A DNA stretch of 15,205 nucleotides. Origin: Alloclostridium intestinigallinarum (lineage in GTDB: Bacteria; Bacillota; Clostridia; Christensenellales; UBA3700). Each line of letters starts with the position of its first letter. Position 1 is the first letter of the stretch. The position numbers were made by a program, and so were the translations under genes. The DNA lies in assembly GCA_904393845.1 (NCBI GenBank), contig CAJFNB010000040.1, positions 1 through 15,205 of the forward strand, read 5' to 3'. The notes below the pieces were generated by a model that saw only the letters and a program-made list of their open reading frames with translations, did not search any database and was not told the DNA's origin. This document shows positions 1-6,036 of this stretch, piece after piece.

Positions 1-99
1 GAGCGCGTGGCGCTCCACCCATGATAATCTGCGAAGCAACCAAGCTATAATGCCAAATTGCTTTCTTCGCAGAGTAATCAGCCTGCGGCGGCTCGCCGC
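1..99. repeat. Palindromic, repeat-like non-coding DNA at left edge
   Basis: There is no gene between 1 and 195. Three inverted repeats lie in a row. Bases 1-15 are GAGCGC, loop GTG, GCGCTC. Bases 28-39 (TCTGCGAAGCAA) pair imperfectly with 58-73 (TTGCTTTCTTCGCAGA). Bases 85-99 form a GCGGC/GCCGC hairpin. Bases 84-99 are the exact reverse complement of 15116-15131, and the GCGTGG...CTCCACCC block at 5-20 resembles 15097-15114. It could be a dispersed extragenic palindrome or part of a small non-autonomous element. I see no ORF, no target-site duplication and no terminator T-run for the glycosyltransferase gene that ends nearby. Confidence 0.4.
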
Positions 100-195
100 A
101 CGAAAACAGTACGATTAAAGCGTTCTACTGGGGCCCACTACGGGTACCGTTGCTTTTATTAGTATTCCCGCGCACACGCTTTTATAACGCGTTTT

Positions 196-1404
196 TTATC
201 TTCCGCCGCCGTCGGTATATCCAAGCACCGACGCGCGCCGGGAATTCTCCGTAACGGGAATACCGTATGCCGCACGCTTATTTTCCAGCACGGTTTCCGC
301 AAGCATATTTTCCATCTCGTCCATGCAGCGGCTTTTCGCAAGCTCCGCCGCAAAGCCTTTGTACAGCAGGGCGCATTTTTCTTTTTCATAAGGATTTTCC
401 ATGAAAAAGTCTATCTTCTCCGCCAGATCCGCGCTGTCGGAAGGTCTGAAAAGATTATGCCCGCCCATGGCAAAGGCTCTGGTCGCGCTTTTTTCCGAAT
501 CGGCTATAACGGGGACAAGTCCGCCGCAGATGGCTTCAAGGCAGGAAATCGCCTCTATCTCCACCTTTGCGGTATGCACGTACAGGTCGGCGGAGTGTAT
601 GACGTCAACCAGCTCTTCTCTCGTGAAGAATTTGAACACGGGCGCGTTGGTCAGTCCTTCCGCCCTCCTTCTGAGCGCGCCCTCCATAGGTCCCGCGCCG
701 GCGAACACAAGTTGAATATCTTTCTCGTGCGCGCTCTTTTTCACCGCGTCTATGAGCACGCTCTGGTTCTTTTCGCGGGAATACCTGCCCGTGCACAGAA
801 TTACGAATTTTCCGTCCGTCCGCGCCTTTCTTTCACCCTTGAAAAACGCCTCGTCCACGCCGTTGGAAATCACATAGCCGCGCGTACTCTTTTTCACGCT
901 GCTTTCAAATTCGTCTTTGATGAACACCGTGGGATAGTGCACGCAGTCGCACTTGCCGTAAAGCACGCGGTAAAAGCGGCGGTAGATAGCCTTGTTCAGC
1001 GCCTTGCTGTTCATAAGTCCCAGATGGTTGGTCACGTTTTCCGCCTGGCAGTGGAAGCCCGCCGATACGGGTATGCCCAAAGCGCGCGCTATGTCCGCCG
1101 CCCTGCGCGAAAGGGAAAAAGGCATCATGCAATGCACTATGTCCGCCCCGTCTATGGCGGAATAGAGAATATCGTCGTCCGCCTTTGCAAGCGCGACGTC
1201 GTTTTTCTTCACGTATCCGTCAAAAGGTCCGAAACTGCGCGTTTCGGCGACGTAATAACTCTCCTTTCCTTTCTTGTCTTTGTCGGGACACACCACCCTT
1301 ACTTCGTGACCTTTGGCGCGGAGCGATTCTATGAGATTCGCCGCCGCCACCGCAGTGCCGTTCTTTCTGGACAGGGGTATGTCGCTTATTATCGTGACTT
1401 TCAT
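196..1404 (-). CDS. GT4-family glycosyltransferase (GT-B fold)
   Basis: This 402-residue protein transfers a sugar from an activated donor, probably at the inner face of the membrane. The N-terminal acceptor domain (about 1-190) starts with the Rossmann strand VTIISD and a glycine loop (residues 14-24). The C-terminal donor domain starts near residue 200 with a TGRYSREKN segment (205-213). Its EX7E motif is intact (E282 and E290, within VEIEAISCLEAICGG). There is no signal peptide or TM helix. The start is set by AAGGAGA on the minus strand (1414-1420), nine bases before ATG. The length is typical of GT4 enzymes. The acceptor cannot be read from sequence: diacylglycerol glycolipid synthases, cell-wall teichuronic/teichoic acid and exopolysaccharide enzymes all look like this. 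It has its own promoter with a six-unit 11-bp repeat array shared with the neighbouring two-component system, which suggests an inducible envelope-remodelling role (inference). Confidence 0.85.
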   Translation of the reverse strand: MKVTIISDIPLSRKNGTAVAAANLIESLRAKGHEVRVVCPDKDKKGKESYYVAETRSFGPFDGYVKKNDVALAKADDDILYSAIDGADIVHCMMPFSLSRRAADIARALGIPVSAGFHCQAENVTNHLGLMNSKALNKAIYRRFYRVLYGKCDCVHYPTVFIKDEFESSVKKSTRGYVISNGVDEAFFKGERKARTDGKFVILCTGRYSREKNQSVLIDAVKKSAHEKDIQLVFAGAGPMEGALRRRAEGLTNAPVFKFFTREELVDVIHSADLYVHTAKVEIEAISCLEAICGGLVPVIADSEKSATRAFAMGGHNLFRPSDSADLAEKIDFFMENPYEKEKCALLYKGFAAELAKSRCMDEMENMLAETVLENKRAAYGIPVTENSRRASVLGYTDGGGR

Positions 1405-1429
1405 GTTGTTGCTTCTCCTTTGCTTTGTG

Positions 1430-1516
1430 ATTATATGATAATCCGCATAAGTAAACGCGCCGTAACGCCTCGGTTACATTACAGTTAAATATTGGTAATT
1501 AAATAGTAAACATGCA
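1430..1516 (-). promoter_or_regulatory. Glycosyltransferase promoter with six 11-bp-phased direct repeats
   Basis: On the minus strand a perfect TATAAT (1430-1435) lies upstream of the glycosyltransferase, giving a predicted start near 1423 and a leader of about 19 nt. At the -35 position there is only GCGTTT. Instead, repeats begin at 1451, 1462, 1473, 1484, 1495 and 1506, exactly 11 bp apart. Read on the plus strand they are GTAAACGCGCC, GTAACGCCTCG, GTTACATTACA, GTTAAATATTG, GTAATTAAATA and GTAAACATGCA. The nearest repeat is 15 bp from the -10, so it overlaps the -35 position. Spaced direct repeats of this kind resemble Bacillus PhoP boxes and OmpR-family sites in general. The likely ligand is the response regulator encoded at 2842-3513. 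Confidence 0.7.
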
Positions 1517-1724
1517 CCGCATTTAATATGGTAAACAATGCCTTTAATTTTTTCCTTGTTAAAAGCCGTGCTTAAACGCACCGCGAAGAAGTGCCCTAAT
1601 GCTAGGAAAGGCGTATTTTTTCAAGGGGAGCGTACTTTGGCGTACGTGACCCGCGGAAAAATGTGACTTGACACCGCAGGAGGGTGCTTATGCGCGGCGC
1701 CCCTGTGTGCGGAATGAGTGTATG
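1517..1724 (+). other. Unexplained intergenic stretch; possible 11-codon ORF at 1690-1725
   Basis: This is the rest of the 377-bp gap between the histidine kinase and the glycosyltransferase promoter. It contains a small inverted repeat, GCGTAC-TTTGGC-GTACGT (about 1630-1647). Near its end is a strong plus-strand Shine-Dalgarno AGGAGG (1678-1683), six bases before ATG at 1690. That ATG opens an 11-codon ORF (MRGAPVCGMSV) whose TGA (1723-1725) touches the terminator hairpin starting at 1725. A TTGACA at 1668-1673 has no matching -10. I found no convincing plus-strand promoter. It may be a small RNA or leader-peptide unit, or chance. Confidence 0.25.
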
Positions 1725-1764
1725 AAAAAATTACGGACGGCAAAAGTTGCCGCCCGTAATTTTT
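1725..1764. terminator. Bidirectional intrinsic terminator after histidine kinase
   Basis: A long inverted repeat pairs 1725-1741 (AAAAAATTACGGACGGC) with 1749-1764 (GCCGCCCGTAATTTTT) across a 7-base loop, with one internal A/C mismatch. On the minus strand it ends in a run of six T, 18 bases past the histidine kinase stop, so it terminates the two-component operon. The plus strand also ends in TTTTT, so it could stop transcription from 1517-1724 too. Confidence 0.85.
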
Positions 1765-1781
1765 GAATTAACGGTTTCCGC

Positions 1782-2834
1782 CTATTTAGGAAGTTTGACA
1801 GTAAACGTAGACCCTACTCCTACGTCACTTTCTACTGTCAAACTTCCGTTACACAATTGGACGATGCGCTTGCATATGGCAAGCCCCAACCCCAGACCGC
1901 GCTTGGAGTGCGATTTATCCGTCTGGTAGTATTTGTCGAAAATGCGCTCCCTGTCCTCGGGCGGTATGCCCTTGCCCGTGTCGGCTACGGAAACGGCGAT
2001 GAATTTTTCTTCGTTTTTCAAGGTAACGGTTATGCTTCCGCCCTTGGGCGTGTATTTTACGGCGTTGGTCAGAAGATTTATCCAGAGGTGCTGCATAAGG
2101 TCGTAATCGCCCACGTAAACGGCTTCGTCCAGATCCATGGTCATGTCCAGCTCCTTTTCCGTCCACTGCCCGGAAAGCAGGATACTGCAACGGCGCAACT
2201 GTTCGTCCAGGGAAAAGGACTTTTTGTCGGGAATTATCTTCTGCGTGTCCAGCCTGCTCATAAGCAGACTGTTGCCGGCGAGGTCGGCAAGGCGGCGCGA
2301 TTCGGAAGCTATTATCTCCAGGTAACTGCGCTTTTCTTCTCTGCTCAAAGTTCCGTCGTCGTTCAGAAGCATTTCCGCAAAGCCGTTTATCGACGTGATG
2401 GGCGTGCGCAACTCGTGCGCGTATCCGTTGATAAAGTCGTTTTTCAGCATTTCCACGCCGCCCAGCTCTTCCGCCATCGTGTTGAAGTTGCGGTACAACT
2501 CGCGGAAAGGCTGGTCCTTTTCCGCGTCGAGGCGCACGGTATAGTCTCCGTCTGCAACCTTCTGCATGGCGTAGGATATTTTGTCCAGATAGCGATAGAT
2601 AAAGCGGGTGAACAAAAAGTTGACGAGCGTTACCAGCACGACTATGGGCACAAGCATACTCAGAACGCCTATCATGTGCATATCGGTGATTGCAACGCGG
2701 TACATGAGCGCTATCGCCGAGGCGATGACCACCACTATGAGCACGACGAAGAACGTCTGTAACGTCAGCATTGCCGAGATTTTCCTGCGCATGGGCGAAA
2801 GCTGTTCTTTCGTCTTTTGTTTTTTCTTTTTCAT
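1782..2834 (-). CDS. Membrane sensor histidine kinase, intramembrane-sensing type
   Basis: This 350-residue kinase phosphorylates the partner regulator encoded just upstream. After a basic cytoplasmic start come TM1 (about 22-45), an external loop of only about ten residues, TM2 (about 55-77), HAMP (about 78-130), a HisKA domain and an ATPase domain. The H-box is YAHELRTPITS with the phospho-accepting His140. The N-box has Asn257 (LLTNAVKY), G1 is DTGKGIPP (285-292) and G2 is GLGLGLAICKR (313-323). All catalytic motifs are intact. It has no PAS domain and no sensor domain of useful size, so the signal is probably read in or at the membrane, or relayed by another membrane protein. ATG at 2834 lies seven bases past the regulator's stop, with GAGGG overlapping that stop, so the pair is co-translated. 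The terminator at 1725-1764 ends the operon. Confidence 0.93.
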   Translation of the reverse strand: MKKKKQKTKEQLSPMRRKISAMLTLQTFFVVLIVVVIASAIALMYRVAITDMHMIGVLSMLVPIVVLVTLVNFLFTRFIYRYLDKISYAMQKVADGDYTVRLDAEKDQPFRELYRNFNTMAEELGGVEMLKNDFINGYAHELRTPITSINGFAEMLLNDDGTLSREEKRSYLEIIASESRRLADLAGNSLLMSRLDTQKIIPDKKSFSLDEQLRRCSILLSGQWTEKELDMTMDLDEAVYVGDYDLMQHLWINLLTNAVKYTPKGGSITVTLKNEEKFIAVSVADTGKGIPPEDRERIFDKYYQTDKSHSKRGLGLGLAICKRIVQLCNGSLTVESDVGVGSTFTVKLPK

Positions 2835-2841
2835 ATGTCCC

Positions 2842-3513
2842 TCACGCTTTTATTACGGCCTTGTAACCTATGCCCTTTACGGCGATGAGATCCACTTCTT
2901 CCACGTCCGCGATCTTGTTCCTCAGGCGGGAGATGTGCACCTTTACCGTATCGTCGCCGCTGGCGCTGTCCGCGCCCCATATTTCGTCCAGAAGCTGGTT
3001 TTTCGTGAATATCATATTTGGATAGGACAGGAGTTTGAATAAAAGATCGAATTCCTTATGCGTAAGCTCTATATTTCTGCCGTTATAGGTGACGGTATAC
3101 GCCGCCGAATCCACCCTCAGCCCGCCCACGGTGATGGCGCGCGAATCGGCTATCTGCGCGCGGCGGAGTATGGCGCGGATACGCCAGATAAGTTCGGAAT
3201 AATCTATCGGCTTTACCATATAATCGTCAATGCCCAGCTCGAAGCCCTGCGCCTTGTCCTGCGGCGACGCCTTTGCCGTAAGGAAGATAAACGGGACATT
3301 GTTGCCGCTGCTGCGCACCTCGCGCGCCAGCTGATAGCCGTCCATGCCGGGCATCATTATGTCGGACACTATAACGTCGATATGGCGCGAATAGATAACG
3401 TCGAGCGCGGACTTGCCGTCCTCCGCCGAAACCACGTCGAAATCGCGGTGCAGATTCGCGACCGTAAGCAGGCGGGTGGAATAATCGTCTTCTACGACCA
3501 AAACAGTTGACAT
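2842..3513 (-). CDS. OmpR/PhoB-family response regulator
   Basis: This 223-residue DNA-binding regulator is the full length for the family. The receiver domain (1-120) has the acidic pair E8-D9-D10, phospho-acceptor Asp51 (SDIMMPGMDGY), Thr79 and Lys101 (YMVKP). A winged-helix DNA-binding domain follows (about 128-220), with the recognition segment DDTVKVHISRLRNKI and the closing GIGYKAV. Linker and C-terminal wording (RAILRRAQI, KEFDLLFKLLSYP, QLLDEIWG) recall HssR-like regulators, though the kinase lacks the large HssS sensor domain. The start is supported by AAAGGAGAGG ending four bases before ATG. It is the first gene of the operon, and its promoter carries the same 11-bp repeats as two neighbouring promoters. 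It is therefore the best candidate to bind them and autoregulate (inference). Family resemblance is from memory; the signal is unknown. Confidence 0.93.
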   Translation of the reverse strand: MSTVLVVEDDYSTRLLTVANLHRDFDVVSAEDGKSALDVIYSRHIDVIVSDIMMPGMDGYQLAREVRSSGNNVPFIFLTAKASPQDKAQGFELGIDDYMVKPIDYSELIWRIRAILRRAQIADSRAITVGGLRVDSAAYTVTYNGRNIELTHKEFDLLFKLLSYPNMIFTKNQLLDEIWGADSASGDDTVKVHISRLRNKIADVEEVDLIAVKGIGYKAVIKA

Positions 3514-3537
3514 AAGACCTCTCCTTTCCTTTCTTTG

Positions 3538-3575
3538 ATATTATTGTAACATAATACGGTTAAATGAAAGTAAAT
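3538..3575 (-). promoter_or_regulatory. Response-regulator promoter with two 11-bp-phased repeats
   Basis: On the minus strand TAATAT (3538-3543) is the likely -10, putting the start near 3531 and leaving a leader of about 18 nt with the SD. Exactly 15 bp upstream lies the repeat core GTTAA (plus strand, 3559), and another, GTAAA, lies 11 bp further at 3570. A weaker match (GATAAA at 3582) is one base out of phase. There is no -35 consensus. The spacing equals that in the glycosyltransferase and six-TM gene promoters, pointing to autoregulation by the regulator encoded downstream. Confidence 0.6.
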
Positions 3576-3674
3576 TTTTCAGATAAATTGAAATATCCGC
3601 ACGCAAAACGCGCTTCGGCGGCAGGGCAAGGCGCGCCCCGGAAGGAGCGCGCCGCCACCCTATATTCCGCGGTC

Positions 3675-4505
3675 TCAACGCGACCCCTCATTTTCGTCCT
3701 CGAATACCTTTTCCGCCGCCGCTGCCCGCTCTTCCGCCTCGTTCATATCCCTGGCGTATATATCGGATATGAGGAACTTCATGCCCAGACTCTTACCCGT
3801 AAGCAGATGTATTATATAGTGCAGACAGAAAACCAGCGTACCGCCCGTATGGCAGAGCATATCCAGGTCGGTGTCGAGTACGGACACGTACTTCATTCCT
3901 TCCCACGCCGCCCGTATGCCGGTTATGCCCTGCTCTTCCAGCATTGCGATGACCTCCGGCGGCACGTGCCCCTGCGACGACTGCCCAGCAAGCAGGTCCA
4001 CGGTAAATTCCATTATCTCCCATACCGCCGCCGTGCCGAGCGAGCAGAGAAATAAAACGAGCACGGTTGCAAGTCCGCTTTTTCTTTCGCTCCTGCCTCC
4101 CTCTTCCACCTCGTTGAGCTTGCCCGCAAAGGGAATTATGATAAGTATCATCATGACGTAGCCGCTTAAAAAGTGCATAGCGCAGTCGTACCAGTCCACT
4201 TTGTTGAATACGTTGAACGCGCTGCCTATAAGCGCGCTTCCCGTAAGCATTATTATGTACGCCGCGTGCTGGGATACGGAAAAGCGGTGCTTTGCCGCGC
4301 GCTCGATAACGTGCGGCACCCACATGAACACAGCCGTGCACACGCAGGTGAAAAGCCTGTTTTCCGGATCGCCCTGAATACCGTTTACCACGGCGGTTAT
4401 CGCCGCCGTAACGCTTATCGCCGCTTCCATAAGCAAAATGACGCAGCGTTTCGCGTGCGCTTTAGGCGCGAGTTCTTCCGCCTTTATCCATCTTCTTTCG
4501 TGCAT
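3675..4505 (-). CDS. Six-TM membrane protein, YjdF/DUF2238-like, function unknown
   Basis: This 276-residue protein has about six hydrophobic segments, near 21-43, 51-67, 81-100, 108-128, 145-168 and 221-241. The charged, probably functional motifs are DWYDCAMHFLSGY (104-116), WEIMEF (162-167) and DTDLDMLCHTGGT (211-223). This pattern of Asp/His/Glu at membrane edges is the one I associate with YjdF/DUF2238-type proteins, whose activity is not established. The C-terminal tail is rich in Ala and Glu and is probably cytoplasmic. The start is chosen for AGGGAGGTG five bases before ATG 4505. The gene stands alone, 161 bp upstream of the response-regulator start, with its own promoter carrying a five-unit version of the shared 11-bp repeat array. 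It is therefore probably co-induced with the glycosyltransferase and the two-component system. The family assignment is from memory and moderate; membrane topology is firmer. Confidence 0.7.
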   Translation of the reverse strand: MHERRWIKAEELAPKAHAKRCVILLMEAAISVTAAITAVVNGIQGDPENRLFTCVCTAVFMWVPHVIERAAKHRFSVSQHAAYIIMLTGSALIGSAFNVFNKVDWYDCAMHFLSGYVMMILIIIPFAGKLNEVEEGGRSERKSGLATVLVLFLCSLGTAAVWEIMEFTVDLLAGQSSQGHVPPEVIAMLEEQGITGIRAAWEGMKYVSVLDTDLDMLCHTGGTLVFCLHYIIHLLTGKSLGMKFLISDIYARDMNEAEERAAAAEKVFEDENEGSR

Positions 4506-4523
4506 GCCGGCACCTCCCTTTCG

Positions 4524-4599
4524 ATAAAAGTTTATCCCCCGGAAGTTACGGAGTCGTTACGCGGCAGTTACGGTAGGGTTACGCGCTTGTAAAACTTTC
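4524..4599 (-). promoter_or_regulatory. Six-TM gene promoter with five 11-bp-phased repeats
   Basis: Repeats start at 4545, 4556, 4567, 4578 and 4589, exactly 11 bp apart: GTTACGGAGTC, GTTACGCGGCA, GTTACGGTAGG, GTTACGCGCTT and GTAAAACTTTC. A degenerate sixth (GCAAAAGCGGC) follows at 4600. On the minus strand the nearest repeat is 15 bp from TTTTAT (4524-4529), a 4/6 match to the -10 consensus, with a predicted start near 4517. The array also ends only 18 bp before the -35 of the divergent ybaK promoter, so a bound regulator could affect that gene as well. Confidence 0.7.
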
Positions 4600-4617
4600 G
4601 CAAAAGCGGCGCGAGCC

Positions 4618-4646
4618 TTGCATTTTTACGCGCGTGCAATTATAAT
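4618..4646 (+). promoter_or_regulatory. ybaK promoter, predicted leaderless transcript
   Basis: TTGCAT (4618-4623), a 17-bp spacer and a perfect TATAAT (4641-4646) form a strong housekeeping promoter. Seven bases past the -10 is position 4653, the A of the first ATG of ybaK. The mRNA would then begin at or next to the start codon, with no room for a Shine-Dalgarno sequence. Confidence 0.75.
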
Positions 4647-4652
4647 GAGAAT

Positions 4653-5132
4653 ATGGAAAAACAGGAAAAGACGAACGTAATGCGCATACTCGACGCGAAA
4701 AAACTGCCGCACGAGTGTTATTATTTCGACTGCGCGGAAGCGCCCTCGGGCGGGGAAGTGGCGGCGATTCTGGGAAAAGACGCAAGGCAGGTTTTCAAAA
4801 CGCTGGTCACCACGGGCAAAAGCGGAAACCACTACGTGTTCATGGTCCCAGTGACGGGCGGACTGGATCTGAAAAAGGCGGCGCACGCCGCCGGGGAAAA
4901 GAACGTGGAGATGTTAAAGGCGAAAGACCTGCTTCCGCTCACCGGATACGTCCACGGCGGATGCAGTCCCATAGGCATGAAGAAGTATTTTCCCACGTTT
5001 ATAGACTCTTCCGCAAAGCAGCTGCCCACGGTGGTTTTCAGCGCGGGCAGGATAGGACGGCAGGTGGAGATGACCCTGGACGACCTGCAAAAAGCCGTGC
5101 GCATCCGGGTGTGCGATTTGTCTGACGGATAA
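4653..5132 (+). CDS. ybaK: YbaK/EbsC-type Cys-tRNA(Pro) deacylase
   Basis: This 159-residue cytoplasmic protein is the length of YbaK family members, which hydrolyse Cys mischarged on tRNA(Pro) by prolyl-tRNA synthetase. The family landmarks are all visible: KTNVMRILD (6-14), VFKTLVT (47-53) with the key lysine K49, GGLDLKKAA (69-77), VEMLKAKDLLPLTGYVHGG (85-103), CSPIGMKK (104-111) and the C-terminal FSAGRIGRQVEM stretch. The first ATG (4653) sits right at the predicted transcription start. An alternative start is ATG 4680 (Met10), preceded by a weak AGGAAAAG. The longer form keeps the conserved KTN segment and is preferred. The gene is monocistronic and ends three bases from the stop of the convergent membrane-protein operon. 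Confidence 0.92.
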   Translation: MEKQEKTNVMRILDAKKLPHECYYFDCAEAPSGGEVAAILGKDARQVFKTLVTTGKSGNHYVFMVPVTGGLDLKKAAHAAGEKNVEMLKAKDLLPLTGYVHGGCSPIGMKKYFPTFIDSSAKQLPTVVFSAGRIGRQVEMTLDDLQKAVRIRVCDLSDG

Positions 5133-5135
5133 CTT

Positions 5136-6008
5136 TTAATCTTCTATCAACGCGGCGTTTTCGGTAACGCTTTTGCAAAAATTCTTCTTCTTGGAGAAAA
5201 ATACTCCCGCGCGCTTGAAAAGATACAGCGCAAGCGGGAATAATCCCAGCTCCGTTGTATCGCTCTTTCTGCCTATACGGGCGTTCCGCCTTTCGCGCGA
5301 ATCCACTATCGCTTTATTGCCCCTGTAAAAGCCGAACATGGCGCCGACCACCAGTCCCAGCACCAGGATTATCGAAAATACCCTCAGCCACACGGGGACG
5401 ACGCCGCCGGTGACGTACCCCAGGATAGTGCCGTAAACTATCTTTACTATTACCATGCCCTGCGGCTTGGCAAAGTCGGGATAGATGACGCCGTGATACA
5501 TCAGAAGCGAATATATTACTATTAAAACTATGCCCGAAAAAGGAATCCATATATCCTTCACCTCGAACTTGCCCACATTGAGGAAGAGCATAAGTCCGCC
5601 CAGCCACAGTATTTCGTGGCGCATGACCGAGATGACGAGAGTCGCTCCGTTTTCCGCGTCGGTGAGCATCGAAGCGGGCGAAAAGCAGCCGCCTATTATA
5701 AAGCCTATGCCCGTAACCATGCCGCAGAAGGACGCGAACGCCTGAAGTTTTCTGCCGCCTACGATAACGCAGACGGAGAATACGAAATAACTGATGTGCG
5801 AAAATTCGGACGGATACTTGTGAATGGCGCGCTGGTCGATGAAATACCACACATGAAAGGCGAATACGAAAAGCGCTATCAGATAGACCAGCACATAGCT
5901 TACGCGCCTGTAATTGCGCAGAGAAACCGCAAGCAGCGTTTCGGCTGCGAGAATACCTATAAGCATTGCGGTCATACCTGCCGGCGGAAACCCGGGCCAG
6001 ACGGACAT
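5136..6008 (-). CDS. Seven-TM protein, YwaF/TMEM164-like, paralogue C
   Basis: This 290-residue integral membrane protein is the last of three tandem paralogues. It has about seven hydrophobic segments. Features shared with the other two are the RNYRR loop after TM1 (31-35), KYPSEFSHISYF at the start of TM3 (64-75), SVMRHEILWLGGL (127-139), KDIWIP (151-156), IYPDF (175-179), GTILGYV (193-199) and a cytoplasmic DTTELGLFPLALYL (250-263). The N-terminal SVWPGFPPAGM is shared with paralogue B. The arrangement P-x-[HE]-x-[CS] in TM3 and His in TM5 recalls YwaF/TIGR02206 and TMEM164 proteins. Here Ser70 stands where I would expect Cys. The start is supported by AAGGAGG, six bases before ATG. It follows paralogue B by 28 bp, so co-transcription is likely. 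The C-terminus (NAALIED) lacks the YNC ending of A and B. The function is not known. Confidence 0.7.
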   Translation of the reverse strand: MSVWPGFPPAGMTAMLIGILAAETLLAVSLRNYRRVSYVLVYLIALFVFAFHVWYFIDQRAIHKYPSEFSHISYFVFSVCVIVGGRKLQAFASFCGMVTGIGFIIGGCFSPASMLTDAENGATLVISVMRHEILWLGGLMLFLNVGKFEVKDIWIPFSGIVLIVIYSLLMYHGVIYPDFAKPQGMVIVKIVYGTILGYVTGGVVPVWLRVFSIILVLGLVVGAMFGFYRGNKAIVDSRERRNARIGRKSDTTELGLFPLALYLFKRAGVFFSKKKNFCKSVTENAALIED

Positions 6009-6036
6009 ACTCCCCTCCTTTTCGATACGCGGCGCC

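Noticed and set aside
120..160. GGGTACCG resembling a T-box specifier-binding motif
   Set aside because: The full T-box sequence, a stem I and a downstream plus-strand gene are all missing.
457..1488. Long plus-strand ORF (343 codons) opposite the glycosyltransferase
   Set aside because: It is rich in His, Arg, Val and Phe without any family motif; it is the antisense shadow of a gene with a clear SD, EX7E motif and promoter.
1531..1540. GTAAACAATG as a seventh repeat of the glycosyltransferase array
   Set aside because: It lies 25 bp from the last repeat, out of the 11-bp phase.
1655..1700. TTGACA at 1668 as a plus-strand promoter for the 11-codon ORF
   Set aside because: At 16-18 bp downstream the sequence is GC-rich and overlaps the ATG; there is no -10.
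3630..3653. GGCGCGC/GCGCGCC hairpin after the six-TM gene as a terminator
   Set aside because: The stem is good, but no T-run follows on the minus strand (CTTGCCCTG...). It may be a pause or factor-dependent site, not a clear intrinsic terminator.
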